Positions 11,361 through 23,087 are shown, counted from the first letter of the stretch. The stretch is 64,000 nucleotides of DNA from Bidens hawaiensis (GCA_021521415.1 JAIQDT010002830.1:248001-312000), one strand, 5' to 3'. The notes: generated from the letters alone by a model not told the origin. Numbers and translations: made by a program.

Positions 11361-14300
11361 TAATCAGATTTCATCAGAGTTGATCATTCCCAGGGCTTTC
11401 AGAAGAAAGTTGAACCTGGTTCTTTCAAGTGGTTTGGTGAAAAGGTCAGCCAAATTGTCACTTGTATCAGCTCTTTGCATTTAAATCAAACCTTTTTCAC
11501 TGCAGTCTCTGATGAAATGATGTATGATTTCAATGTGCTTAGTTTTGATATGTTGAACTGAATTCTTAACAGTAAAATATGCAGCAGTGTTGTCAATAAG
11601 AATAGGGGTGTTCAAGAAATTCAAACCATAGTCCAGCATCTGATTTTGAATCCATAGAACTTGTGCACAGCAGGCAGATGCAGCAACATATTCAGCTTCT
11701 GCAGTAGAGATTGAGACTATAGTCTGCTTTTTGCATTGCCATGACACTAGCCTTCCACCCAAAAATTGACATCCTCCTGAGGTTGACTTTCTACTCATGT
11801 TGCAGCCATAATAATCACTGTCTTTATATGTAATCAGATCAAAAGATTGATTCTTTGGATACCAAATCCCTAGGTCTGGTCTTTCCTTCAAATATCTGAA
11901 TATTCTTTTAACAGCATTCATGTGGGAGACTTTTGGATTTGATTGGAATCTTGCACACACACATACAGCAAACATGATATCTGGTCTTGTTGCAGTCAGA
12001 TACATCAGAGATCCAATTTTGGCTCTATATTCATGTTCATCTATAGGCTCCCCCTTTTCATCTGCAATCATCTTTTCTTTGGTGTCCATTGGAGTTGAAG
12101 CAGTCTTGTACTCTTGATAGTTGAACTTGTTCAAGATGTCCAACACATATTTGTTTTGATGAATGAAAATCCCCTCAGCCTTCTGTTGAACTTGCAATCC
12201 TAAAAAGAAGTTCATTTCTCTCATAGAACTCATGCTGTATTTGGACTTCATTACCCCTTCAAACTCCATACACATTTGTTCATTTGTAGAACCAAAGATG
12301 ATGTCATCCACATACACTTGTAACAGAAGCAAGTCTGATCCCTTTCTTTTGTAGAAGAGTGTCTTGTCAATGGCTCCACTTTTGAAACCATTTTCAAGAA
12401 GATGATTTGACAGCTCATCATACCATGCTCTAGGAGCCTGATGCAATCCATAAAGGGCTTTGATTAACTTATACACCCTGTTTGGATACATTGGATCCTC
12501 AAAACCTGGAGGTTGAGCAACATACACCTCTTCATCAATCTTTCCATTTAGAAATGCAGACTTAACATCAAGCTGGTACACTCTAATGTTCTTTGAGGCA
12601 GCATATGCAAGAAAAATCCTAATAGCTTCAAGTCTTGCAACAGGTGCAAAGACTTCCTCAAGTCTATTCCTTCTTCTTGAAGAAATCCCAGTGCTACAAG
12701 TCTAGCTTTATTCTTAATCACCAAACCCCGTTCATCCCTTCTGTTTCTAAAAACCCATTTGGTTCCAATTGCATATCTGTCAAATGGCTTATCAACAAGA
12801 TCCCACACATGCAGGTCTCTAAATTGTGCCAATTCTTCTTGCATTGCTTCCACCTAGCTATTGTCTTTTAATGCTTGTGCTATGTTCTTTGGTTCTATTT
12901 GGGACAGAAAACAAGAGTAAAGACAGATGTTTGCAATTTCGGAATGACTTCTTGTAACTCTTTCATGCAAATCACCAATGATGTTTTCAGAAGGATGATT
13001 CTTTTCCACATAAGGAGTTTGTACAATCATATCTGTAGACATGTTTGTGTCAAGATTAGTTTCATTGAGCTCTGGATCTTCAATGATCAAATCAGCTTCT
13101 GCATCATGAAATTCTGGTGCTTCATCATTATTTTGTCCTGAAGTAGATGCACCATTGTTTTCTAAGTTTAATCTTTGAAATAGATCTTGAAATCCTGCTG
13201 TAGATGCAGCTTCTTCTCCACTTGCTTGGTTGCTTGTGTCACCCTCATTCTGAATTGTATCATTCTGTACATCTGGATTGTCTTGATTGTTCCATGAGGA
13301 ATTCTTCACAAAAGAATATTCTTTCTCTTTTCTAGCAACCTTCTTCCATAATTCTTCTAAGTCCAATGTTTTCTTCTTCTTTTCTTCAATTACACTGGTC
13401 TTATAGAATGAGTCATCAAAGTCTTTAGGATAAATCTTGAAAGACCTTATTAACTTTTCATGGTCAAACAACCATGCTGCACCATCAACTGTATTGAATT
13501 GATTCTCATTAAAGATGATGTCAGATGATTCTATAACACTCAAGTAATCTTTCACATAAACTCTGTAGGCTTTTGAGTGTGTAGAATATCCGACAAAGAA
13601 GCAATCCACGGATTTTGTTTGAAACTTGTTCAAATAGTCTCTTGTGTTCAGTAGAAAACATTTGCATCCAAAGGGCTTGAAAAACTTGATGTAAGGCTTT
13701 TTGTTGTGAAATATTTCATAAGGAGTTTTGTTATGCCTTTTGTTCACAAGTACCCTGTTCTGAACATAGCAGGCTGTATTTATGGCTTCAGCCCAAAAGT
13801 GACAGGCAGATTAGCATCTCCTAACATAGTTCTTGCAGCTTCCATAACTGTTATGTTTCTTCTTTCTGCTACACCATTTTGCTCAGGAGTTCTAGGAGAT
13901 GAAAATTGTTGTTGTATTCCTTTTGCTTCACAGAATTCTTGCATAACTCCATTCTTGAACTCAGTGCCATTGTCACTTCTCATCATCTTGACTGTCTTAT
14001 TCAACTTGTTCTCAATCATTGTTACACAACCTTTAATCAACTATGCAGTCTCATCCTTGGTACTTAGGAAATAAACCCAAGTGTATCTTGAATAGTCATC
14101 AATGATCACCATACAATATCTTTTCTTCCCAATACTTGGTACACTCACAGGACCAAAGAGATCCATGTGAAGTAATTCAAGTACTTGATAAATTGAATTG
14201 ATGAGTTTTGACTTATGAGTAGATTTGTGTTGTTCTCCCTTTTGACATGAATCACAATGATCTTCCAACTTGAATTCTCTTGTAGGTAAGCCTATGACAT

Positions 14301-15021
14301 GCTCGCCTTTGACAAGTCTATTCATGTTCTTCAAGTTCACATGACACAGTTTCCTATGCCATAATTTTGACTCATTTTCAGTGGCTTTGGAAACAAAACA
14401 TGCACCTACTCTTGAAATAGCTTCTTTCATATTCAATTCATACAAGTTACCATTTCTTGGTGCCATCATCATAATCATTTCAGGTGGAATTACAAAATCA
14501 GGTTTTAAAATGAAACAGTGTGAATCATCAAAACTGACTTTGTAACCCTTATCACACATTTGTGATATACTCAGCAGATTGTACTGAAGACCTTCAACAT
14601 GAAATACATTATCAAATGAGACTTTCCCATTTGTTAAGATTCCTTTTCCAACAATCTTTCCACCATTCTCATCACTCCCAAAAGCTACTGGACCTTCATA
14701 CTTTTCTTCATAATTGACAAGAGATCTCTTGTCACAAGTCATGTGCCTAGAACAACCACTATCCATATACCATATGTCATTTAGAGGAGTGGACTGTTCC
14801 TGAGATGATGATCCTTTTTCTTTCTCAATTATAGCCATGAATGCCACATTTGCTTTCTTGATATCATCTGCAATGTCCTCTTCATGATTGCTCCAATCAA
14901 AATTTCCTTCATGCTGTTTAGTCACTGCCACATTTCCTTGATTTCTGATCTGATTTTGATTTGCTGGAACAGTGTTGTTTGGAACATTTTGAGCTGCTTG
15001 AAGGTTTTGATTGTTATTCAT
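11361..15021 (-). pseudogene. Sirevirus pol: protease, integrase, reverse transcriptase, RNase H
   Basis: Domains in order: protease (WYMDSGCSRHMTC, near 14760); GAG-pre-integrase (LWHRKLCHVNLKNMNRL and CDSCQKGEQHKS); integrase core (DLFGPV..., MRSDNGTEFKN, ERRNITVMEAARTML); RT ([38 protein letters not shown] near 12300-12312); RNase H ([33 protein letters not shown]). The RT YVDD box is intact. Breaks: in-frame TAG at 14041-14043 and just upstream of 12853, a frameshift near 13795, another near 12660-12580, and a TAA at 11481-11483 after GLI. The same frame continues past that stop (MQRADTSDNLADLF, then KPLERTRFNFLLKALGM) to about 11361. The order PR-IN-RT-RH defines Ty1/copia. Confidence 0.93.
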
Positions 15022-15036
15022 TTGAAAACCTTGAGT

Positions 15037-16474
15037 TTATTGCATACTTTGTTGTTGATTATTCATTTGAGGCTGAAAGTTGTTGAAATTGAGGTTGTAA
15101 TTGTTGTTGGGATTGAAGTTGTTGTTGTTGAAGTTGTTCATTTGATTGTTGTTGTTGTTGAATCTTAGCTGATTTTGTTGATAATGCTGCTGACCTCTTG
15201 GTTGATTTTGTTGATATTGTTGCTGACCTCCTGGTTGTTGATTCTGGTATTGATTCATTTGAAAGTTTCTTGGTTGATTGCATTCTCTTGAAAAATGACC
15301 AGGTTGCTGACAATTGTAGCAGATTGCTTTTGACTTGTCAAATCCAATCCTGTCATTAGGACCAGAAACCAGAGACCTACCAGTTCTGTTATACAGCCTT
15401 TTACTTCTCAAACCCAACATGGCAGCTTGCCACTTCAAATCCATGTCTTCCAAGTCATCTGCATCAATTTGCTCTAAATCATCTTGTACCACACTTGTGT
15501 GAATTAGGTTCTTTGCAACAAATGCATTATATGACTCAGTATACATAGAAAGCAATGCATTTGTTTCATTGTTTTGACCATTTACACCACTAGAGTGATG
15601 CACATTCCCACTTGCCATTGGTGGCAGTTTCAGTATCATCAATCAGTTGCACATTGAACCTCTGCTGATTTCCTTGATTACTTGTGCTACCTCCAATGAA
15701 AGATTTTGGAGTAACAACATTATGTTCAGCTGGTTCTTCAATAATGGGAATTTGCTGTTGATTCTTGTTAGACAGATTTCCCATGGGTGCAATCAATGCA
15801 TTTGAAACATTGAAGCAGGGTCTATCTTCCTTAATCATCTCATTCTCTATCATTTCAAGTTCTGCAGCCTGAAGAAAGCATACTACATCATCCAATTTCA
15901 ATTCATTGAAATTATGCTTCTGAAGAATGAACTTGCAAGCAGTATACCATTCTTTTGGCATTGAGTTGAGTAACTTTGTATTTAAATCAAAGTCAGTCAT
16001 TACATAATCAGTTGTCCTCAACTCATTCACAATACTTAGAAAACGTTCTAGTATTGATTTCAACCTCTCTCCTTCCTTATACTTGAACCTTTCCAACTGT
16101 TGCTTCAATCTTTGCTTCTTTATGTTCTTTGGTTCAGTATTCCCTTCATACATCTCAAGGATGACATCATACATTTGATTGGCAGTTGTGTGATGTGCCA
16201 CCTTGGTCAAAATCTCCCAAGACAAACCTAGCTTAATCATAGCTAAGGCTTTGTCATCCACCTTTCTCATTCTTTCTCTTACTGCAGCAGTTGCAGCTGC
16301 ATTTGCACCTTCTTCAACAACAGCTTGTGGACCATTCTTGATGGAGTTCCATATATCAATATCATTGTAGCATATGGCTGCTTCAAAGAGTACTTTCCAC
16401 TTGGTAAAGTTTTCCTGTCCATAAAATCTTGTTATCTTGTTAGTAGACACCTCTTGTTCCTCATATCCAAACAT
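15037..16474 (-). pseudogene. Sirevirus gag
   Basis: The first frame (16474-15590, ATG at 16474, MFGYEEQEVSTNKITRFYG) holds the copia-type Gag region with FTKWKVLFEAAICYNDIDIW and KKQRLKQQLERFKYKEGERL. A frameshift near 15620 leads into the second frame (15642-15037). This carries a CCHC zinc knuckle CYNCQQPGHFSREC (about 15321-15280) followed by a Gln/Asn-rich tail. An in-frame TAA at 15037-15039 separates it from the pol frame. Gag packages element RNA in cytoplasmic virus-like particles. The Gln-rich tail is coded by CAA/CAG runs, so slippage and C-to-T stops are easy explanations for the breaks. Confidence 0.9.
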
Positions 16475-16764
16475 TTTGAGAAATCAAAAATCAGTTTCTT
16501 TGTAAACACAGAGTTTCAAAATAATCCGATATGAAAACAGAATGCTCAGATCTGATGTGTCTGATGTGATTAGAACAAGATTTAGATATAAAGAATAGAA
16601 CTTTAATTGAAATAAGGAAGATAAAACCTCGGTAGATTGTAGATCTGGAAGAAAAATGAAAAACAGGGCTGCTGACGTCACAAATCAATCAAACAGTGGT
16701 CTGCTTACGTCATTCTTCTTCAAATCTTCAATCAGCAACAATATTTCCAAAATAGCAGTAACAA

Positions 16765-16776
16765 GCTCTGATACCA
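16765..16776 (-). other. Sirevirus primer binding site (initiator Met tRNA)
   Basis: TGGTATCAGAGC on the minus strand, two bases inside the 5' LTR end (16779). It is complementary to the 3' end of plant initiator tRNA-Met, the usual primer of copia elements. Confidence 0.92.
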
Positions 16777-16778
16777 CT

Positions 16779-18011
16779 TGTCAGGCCCCTCGATTTCAGC
16801 TGGATCTTACTTAATCATGTCATAACTCACACAGATTAATGTGCCGACAAGAGAGTTAATGACGGGTTTCTATATTTAGAAAGATATCCGTTTGTTAAAG
16901 GCGGAATCAATAACAAACATACGGTTGCAATGAATAATCAAAGGTAGAAAGCACACACAGGATTCACTCAAAAGATTTCCATCTATATAATTTTCATCAT
17001 ACAAAGTGGTTAGTGATTTAGGGTTTTAGGAATCCTAGGACAGCCGTCACATGATATTCTATCTCAATAAATGTGTCTGTCTATCCTTTTTGTGTCTGTT
17101 CTTTTGTGTCCCTTTTGGCGGCGTGCCCTAAACATTCTATTTATAGGCCTGCCAACCTAGGATAACTGTCATTCCTTCTAGAAACCCTAAATACAACGTA
17201 CATATCCAAATTACGTATTCAAAATAAACTTAAGTGTAAAACAAGTCTTCCGGGTAGGTTTTTCATAAATCTTCATTTTCCGAGTACGCTGTGTACTCTG
17301 CCATGCTTCAGGACTTGGTAACATAGAAGTGTACTCAAAATCAGTTTCCGGGTAAACTTTACTTGAAGAGTATTTTACCAAGTAAAATACTCACCGAGTA
17401 GACTTCAGTCTTCTTGGCTTTGTCAAACTTTGCCCGACAAATCCTTACGAGCAACCTTGTTCTTCAGTGATCCATTTCAGCTCTTTGCTATAAAATAACT
17501 TATTAGCAAAGTGTACTCGGGAGTACTGTTCCTTGCTTGAGCTGAACCTTGCCCGATATTACTTAGAGATATTCCTTTAGATCATCAAGCATACTTGGAC
17601 CATACTTATTAATGAATACCTTGCCCGGTCTTCCAATCACTTGGCTTCTTGGACTTGGTTAACCAAACCTTACTCGGAAGAGTAATATACTTGGCTCTGA
17701 AGAACAGACTTGCTTGATAAAGTGAACTTTGCTCGGATTTACATAAACTAGTGAACCTTGCTCGGCAATACACTAATTTGCAAACCTTGCTCGGATAATC
17801 ACTAAAGAAGACTACTTGAAGTAAACCATGCCCGGTAGACAAAATATCATACCCGGCTAAGTAAAACCTTGCTCGGATGTCTAAGTTGTGCCCGGATCCA
17901 TACTTAGCGAATTCTGAGGAAGTTGAGAAGATTCCAATCTTCCATATACTTCATTCTGGTCAAATATTTGACTCAACAATCTCCCCCTTAGGTCAATTGT
18001 TAGACTCAACA
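16779..18011 (-). repeat. Sirevirus 5' LTR (1,233 bp)
   Basis: Partner of 1769-2997 with the same TG...CA ends and the target duplication GTCCA immediately after it (18012-18016). TATA box at 17137-17146 (minus strand). The CTTGCCCGG motif copies are conserved in place. It also contains the internal second PPT-like block near its 5' end (minus strand), about 17980-17990. Confidence 0.95.
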
Positions 18012-18016
18012 GTCCA

Positions 18017-19260
18017 TCTAATGGGCGAGTGTATATGCCCCTTCTGTTTGTTTTTGAAGGGTTCATACGGCGTGGTCTCCTTTGGCTGAGTTTCGTGGTT
18101 TAGCCTTGACCATACGGAGGGCACCTTTTTACCTAGGCGGGCCCTCTATATATCATTTCTTGCGTCGCTGCGCATTAACTCTTTGCCCAAGCTTTTTTCT
18201 GTCCGCGCATATCTTTTTTCCAAGGTCATGATATCATCCCAGCGATGGGGCATACCATCTCTGACCGTAAGGTTCCGAATCAGGTCATCGCACCTTACGT
18301 TTTGGCGGAAAGTTGCGCGCAAGAGTTCTTCGCCAATGCCACCGACGTTTAGCCATTTTGGTAGAACCTGCTAATGAATCTTCTAGTGTTTCATTATCCC
18401 TTCTTGTTACATTAACGATGTCTGCTGGATCACTGATGTGGCGCCGCTGTTTGCTGAAGTGATGGGTGAACTTACTTGTTAAGTCATCCCAACTTTTGAT
18501 TTGGCCTTCTAACAACCTTTCGAACCAAGCCCTTGTTGCGCCGACCAGTGTTAGTGTGAATATGTGGCACCATAGTGGCATGGTCCACCCTGACACTAGT
18601 CCGGCATCTATAAAAGTTTGCAAGTGATCGTCCGGATCTGATAGACCATCATATTGGCCAACTGTTGGCTAGATTTTTGGGTTTCTTGGCAGTTCCACCT
18701 CATCGATTCTTCTTACAAATTTCGACTTCCCCGCCGATGTTGTTTGTCGGTACGGTTTCGAGAAGTCTTTGTTCGCATTTGGGTGGTATTTTATCAGTTT
18801 CTTGGCGGCTGCGTCTAGACCTCTCCAACTTGCTTCATAGTCTGAATCGTGTAGACATGAGTCGCCTTCTAGCCGCGATCGATGCGGTTTATCTTCCGCC
18901 TTGCTTTTTGGCCGAGCTCTTGGAGTTTTGCCAGCTGGCCTTTGCGTTCGAATTGGATTTGACTCCTCTTTGTTTCCACCTTTTTCTTCTTCTCAATTAC
19001 TACTGGCTCAACCATCAAACAGTGTTCTTGGTTGAATGGCCGTCGCCATTCTTTGTTGCATTCTGGCCATAAGCTTTTATTGTTCACCTTCTAACCTGGC
19101 CATTATTTCTGGTGGCATGATTGTTTGTGTACGTGATTTTGTTTTGCCCTTTTATATATCGGTAGGGCGGAGGGTGGATGCATCAGCGATGCCTTCGCCA
19201 CTACCTATTACATCGAGAATTTCTATGTTTCCTTCTTGGTTGGCCTTTGACTGCTGGCCA
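18017..19260 (-). pseudogene. Tat-type gag, N-terminal and central part
   Basis: The central Gag domain lies at 18623-18285: MQTFIDAGLVSGWTMPLWCH, then WFERLLEGQIKSWDDL and FTHHFSKQRRHISDPADI. This is the Retrotrans_gag family layout. A frame change follows NETLEDS (about 18370), and further Gag-like sequence continues to the insertion point at 18016. Towards the N-terminus (19087-18869) a basic, Gln/Lys-rich stretch resembles the usual coiled region, but the frames are too broken to set a start codon. The gag C-terminus is at 1556-1768, across the Sirevirus. Confidence 0.8.
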
Positions 19261-19336
19261 ACCTTTTTAGCTGGGGTTTTGCCACTTATCTAGAACAAGA
19301 ATGGAGTGATTAAGAGTTTGTTGTTCTAGCAATATG

Positions 19337-19350
19337 CACGGATGGCGCCA
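19337..19350 (-). other. Tat-type primer binding site
   Basis: TGGCGCCATCCGTG on the minus strand, one base from the LTR edge at 19352. TGGCGCC is a common start of primer sites in Tat/Athila elements; the exact tRNA is not clear to me. Confidence 0.65.
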
Positions 19351-19351
19351 A

Positions 19352-19851
19352 TGAAGAAACACAAATCCACCCTTTAGGTCTAACAAGTTAGTCCTAAGGT
19401 AAAGGTCAAGTATTCCCCACGATGGGTTAAAATCCTTCTTGGCGCAGATGAGTATTTCCTGCAAAACACAACACTGTGAGCTCGTTACGAGAAATTGGGG
19501 GGGGGGGATTCTCTCGTAACCACCCTCCGGCGTGAGAATCAGTACTTGTAGTACAATGAAAATATATTGAAAGAGAGTTAGAATATTGGATTGTAGATCC
19601 TTTATCGTTTGGAGGTGTTTCAGTATTTTATGTGTTGTTCCACCCCCATTGGTTGGGTGATATTCCTGATGCATATTCTTCCTTTTTGTCCCATGTTTGT
19701 GAAGATCTTAGCGCCACCATTCCCGAGGTATCAGGGAATGTTTATTACATTAGGCTATGTTCATGGCGCCATGCAGTCTGCCTGGCGCGTGGTTTATCCA
19801 CTTAGCGGGTCTTTTATTACTTTGGGTTGGGTTTAGTACCCTACCCCTACA
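19352..19851 (-). repeat. Tat-type 5' LTR (about 500 bp)
   Basis: Plus-strand ends TGAAGAAACAC and CCCCTACA. It shares blocks with the LTRs at 56984-57793 and 59642-60448: the primer-site junction, GTGAGCTCGTTACG, a G-run, CGTAACCACCCTCCGGCGTG and the terminal TAGTACCCTACC. It holds a run of ten G at about 19498-19507. Confidence 0.75.
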
Positions 19852-20345
19852 TTTGTATATTGCCGCTACCGCCGCATCGCGCTGGCAATCTACATATAAA
19901 AGAGAGAAGTTGAAAGATACGAGTTTTACATGTGTTTGTGCAGAATTTACAACACATTGGTGCATGCCAAGCCCTAAATGCTTAGCCCGCTCTGTACATG
20001 CCGGCTGCGAGTTCTGCAATTTGTGATAAATGACTCACCGTTTCAAAATTCAAATATCAACTTTCTACGCTAATGATTCACACAATTCAAAATTCACCCT
20101 CGAACCCTAGTACTCGTCATCTTTTTTCACATCCTCTACAAATGAGAAATTTCATACCACCTGCTGCCACCACCATTGCCACCGCCTATACTCTTTCCAC
20201 CGTTTGTACCAATCTGACATCAATACCAAACCTTGTTCTATTTTCATCTTTTTTATTGTTTCACTTATTTAATCTTTCCAATTTGGGGATTCATAACCCT
20301 ATAATATTTGATTTGATATAGGGACGTCAATTGGTAAAAGTAATG

Positions 20346-20487
20346 GCATAGGCATATCCGCCACGGGTATGATTCGTTAATTCAAGCAGAAGATAGCGTG
20401 GATGTTCTTTCTAAAGATGAACTTGTTGAAGGTTGTAGAGAGTGAGGAATACTTAGATTACTTTCATTTCACGCAATCCGCCAGCAG
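20346..20487 (+). pseudogene. LETM1-like exon fragment
   Basis: Read in one frame, it gives a run of about 40 residues like the plant mitochondrial LETM1 family just before its conserved RQQLRDWL region: LIQAEDSVDVLSKDELVEGC then RE, a TGA stop at 20443-20445, and GILRLLS...RQQ. The family pattern is LI.AE.V..LS..EL...CRERG.L. The stop stands where the family has an Arg. After CGCCAGCAG the sequence becomes AT-rich intron-like DNA. LETM1 proteins are inner-mitochondrial-membrane cation exchange factors; this piece cannot function. No other LETM1 exons are recognisable nearby. Confidence 0.55.
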
Positions 20488-21000
20488 GTTTTTTAAATTT
20501 AAAAATGCAACTTTATTTTGATGTAATTTTTAATCTTTTTTTAATAGTGGAGAATACTAGATGAAGTTTCATATTAGGTCTAAATTGGGTGAAGAATACA
20601 TAGAGAATCCTGACATTAGTTAATGTTATGGTCAACTTGAACTGCTATGTGGTTAAACTAAGTTAGCCTACGGACATGGCGTGGAAGGAAATAATACCCT
20701 TTAGAGAGACAAACGTTGTTTGTTTCTGTGATTTGATGGAAATCATACAACGTGTTAGGAAAGATGAGGGATATGTTTGCTTTTTTTGACATGCATATCT
20801 TATATGATGATGCGATATTGTGTGTTTATGTATATGAAATCAATTATATAGCTTCATTAGGTGTGTCCGTACAGGATGCTGGTTGAATAGATATGATCTC
20901 CAAAATGATGTTAGTTTGATGGAGTGTTTATATTATGCATATATTTTAATAATCTTAAGTCTTGTTATTTTGTATTATAATATTGTTATGGAATATGCAG

Positions 21001-21246
21001 GCGGTGGTGAGTGATGGTTGAACAAATGATGCCAGAAGAAGGGGTAATGCTTTTGCTCGTTTATTTTCTGCTCATTTGGCAAGGTATTGTACCTTGAAAT
21101 ATATCTTTAAAAACTTGTTAATATTTTCTAACTCATTAAATTTTACAGTTTCTATTTGTGTAAAACGCCTTAATATGCAACAGGCTGATGGCTGCTTATG
21201 GAAAATTTGGACTAGCAAAACTTCTTGAATTAAGAGAAGACTGTGT
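21001..21246 (+). pseudogene. Two-exon fragment of an unrecognised gene
   Basis: An exon at 21001-21083 (after ATATGCAG) and one at 21184-21246 (after CAACAG, before GTATGT) are joined by a 100 bp AT-rich GT-AG intron. The join keeps frame and reads through NAFARLFSAHLARLMAAYGK and FGLAKLLELREDC. One TGA interrupts the first exon at its seventh codon. The clean splice sites and phase argue for a real gene fragment. I do not recognise the protein. Confidence 0.45.
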
Positions 21247-21974
21247 GTATGTATTTAACTTTTTTGATGCATATAATGCTATTAAACAAAGGTATCATAT
21301 ATATACATTTTGCATTTTCTTTAAACCCATACAAAATTTCAGTTTTTTTAGAAACTTTTTTTTTAAGTATTTGGCAGAGAACTATTCATACTTTTTTTAA
21401 GAAACTTTTTTAGAAACTTTTCTTTAAACCCATACATTTTGTCCGTTTAACTTAAATCAAACTAACGAGCAAACACGGACAATTAAGCGAATCTGCTTTT
21501 TATGTTCGTGTACACTCGTTAATAATATAAACGAACTATTCATGAATATAGATGAGCATAACTGAATATAGAAGAACAAATGTAACTGGTAATTAGTTTA
21601 TTCAAAACTTTCCATTCTATTTTGCTAATTTCCTTTTTTTTTTTTTTTTTTTTTTTGTAATTTTAGTTTCAAAAACACTTCTGAACCCATTTTGCAATCA
21701 CCATTTTCCTGTTTGGTTTTAACCTTTAATGTTTTTTTTACACTTTTAGTTGTTTATTTAATACCAATTCCGAATTTAAAAGAACGTTTCATTTTCAGCG
21801 ACTTCAAATTCCAATCATTGCAGTTATAAGGAGCATCATTAGGTGGAGGAGTGGAAATGACATTATTTGGATATGTGGTAGTGAATGCTAGGTACATATG
21901 TAATTATCAGTTATTGATTTAATTTAACATTTAACCATTCTCAATTAATAATTTCTAAAAGATAGGTTCTCTAT

Positions 21975-22137
21975 AAAAGTCAAGCCTTTCAATTTGCAAG
22001 AACTTGTTCAATTTTTTACTTGTTAAAGTCAAACCGTTGAATTGCAAGACATTGTGTTCATATTTTACTTTTAAAAGTCAAATTGCAAGAAATTGTGTAT
22101 ATTTTTTTTACCTTTAGAAGTTAAACACAAGACATGC
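21975..22137. repeat. Degenerate tandem repeat, about 50 bp unit
   Basis: About three copies of a unit starting AAAGTCAA and containing TTGCAAGA followed by a T-rich stretch with TTTACTTT. It lies inside the Helitron and has no coding sense. Confidence 0.6.
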
Positions 22138-22838
22138 CAAAGGTTAATACAACTTTAAAATTCAATACAATTGTTCATGACTTCAAAAGTTAAAATCTGT
22201 ATTTTTTAACTTTAAATTCATAATTACGATGAACCCAGTGTCGTTTTAGAGTCAATTATATTTTTTGGTAACTATTTTTGTCAAAGTTAATTTTTGGTAT
22301 TGGTTGACTAAATTTGGGTCATTGTTGAGTTTTGGTGAGACAAACATGTTAGAAATAGATTTGTTTTAACATTTCACACATACTAACAAGTTATTTATTT
22401 CATTTGTACATAACTAACATGGTTTTTATTTCACTTGTTAACAAAGAAATATCGATGATTTACAAGAACCGTTTGTACACTATTGAAGTAGAAGACACAA
22501 CAAATCCATCTTTTTGACCTATATTCTTAGGAATAAAAAATACTGCTATACTTATAATTTTATTGGTCTATTTTACTCCTTAAATGTTGTCATTGTTGAA
22601 CTTGTATGCCAAATCTTAAAAGTTGCTAACAAGAGTGATCTAAGGCTTGATCCTTTTCATACACATATCATTTTGATTATATTGTGAATCTTTTGGGTTC
22701 TCTTTCGGTTGTCATAGTAAGAGTCAATACCGTATCGTGACCGTCAAGAAATAACAGGATACCGGCTGAATTTTGCACTCCCGCCGCATCGCGCGGGTCT
22801 CCTACTAGTATATATATACATATATATATATACACACA

Positions 22839-23087
22839 CACTACTATATAATAATACATATAAGAGAGAGATTGTTTAAATGTTGAAAATTTAAGAGATA
22901 CAACACAATTAAGCATATTGTACAAGTATTTAATGCAAAAAATTTTAAACCCAACATCTCAACTTAGAAATCCCGCTTCCCACTCCATCAACCACATTTG
23001 TCATGGAATTCAAAATTCAAAACATAAAACACTCACACACTCACTGTCTCTGAAAAAAAATCCAAGCAATCATCAGGCAACGAAGTT
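22839..23087. repeat. 250 bp direct repeat, copy 1
   Basis: Starts CTACTATATAATAATACAT and runs to the CAACGAAGTT end. A second copy is at 23270-23523. The start resembles plant Helitron 5' ends. Copies differ at scattered positions. Confidence 0.75.

Larger units (their letters stand above)
1769..18011 (-). mobile_element. Ty1/copia Sirevirus (SIRE/Maximus type) with envelope-like gene, 16.2 kb
   Basis: A full-length minus-strand element. It is flanked by GTCCA duplications (1764-1768, 18012-18016) and near-identical LTRs (1769-2997 and 16779-18011), with a TGGTATCAGAGC primer site next to the 5' LTR. Internal order is gag (16474-15037), protease-integrase-RT-RNase H (15021 to about 11361), a 3.5 kb non-coding spacer, an envelope-like gene (7857-3163), then the polypurine tract. 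Integrase upstream of RT proves Ty1/copia. The long extra gene after pol and the repeated LTR motifs are Sirevirus traits. The LTRs differ at few positions, so insertion was recent relative to the host element, yet every gene carries breaks. Confidence 0.93.
1..19851 (-). mobile_element. Ty3/gypsy Tat-type retrotransposon, partial, interrupted
   Basis: The element reads on the minus strand. Its 5' LTR is at 19352-19851, followed by primer site, gag, protease and reverse transcriptase; the rest of pol and the 3' LTR lie left of the window. A Sirevirus at 1769-18011 splits its gag, with the target duplication GTCCA at 1764-1768 and 18012-18016. The Gag zinc-knuckle-like block, the DEGTTSDIMY protease motif and the TGGCGCC primer site fit the Tat group of non-chromovirus plant gypsy elements. 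All coding parts carry stops or frameshifts, so this copy is inactive. The Tat label is from motif recognition, not a phylogeny. Confidence 0.8.
19889..22808 (+). mobile_element. Probable non-autonomous Helitron carrying gene fragments
   Basis: The proposed 5' end is A|TCTACATATAAAAGAGAG at 19889. The 3' end has a short GC hairpin (CCCGC at 22780-22784, GCGGG at 22793-22797) followed by CTAG at 22805-22808 and a T. TC...CTAG between A and T is the Helitron signature. No Rep/helicase gene is present. It carries a LETM1-like exon piece and a two-exon piece of another gene on its plus strand, typical of Helitron capture. The 3' end is clearer than the 5' end. Confidence 0.5.
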
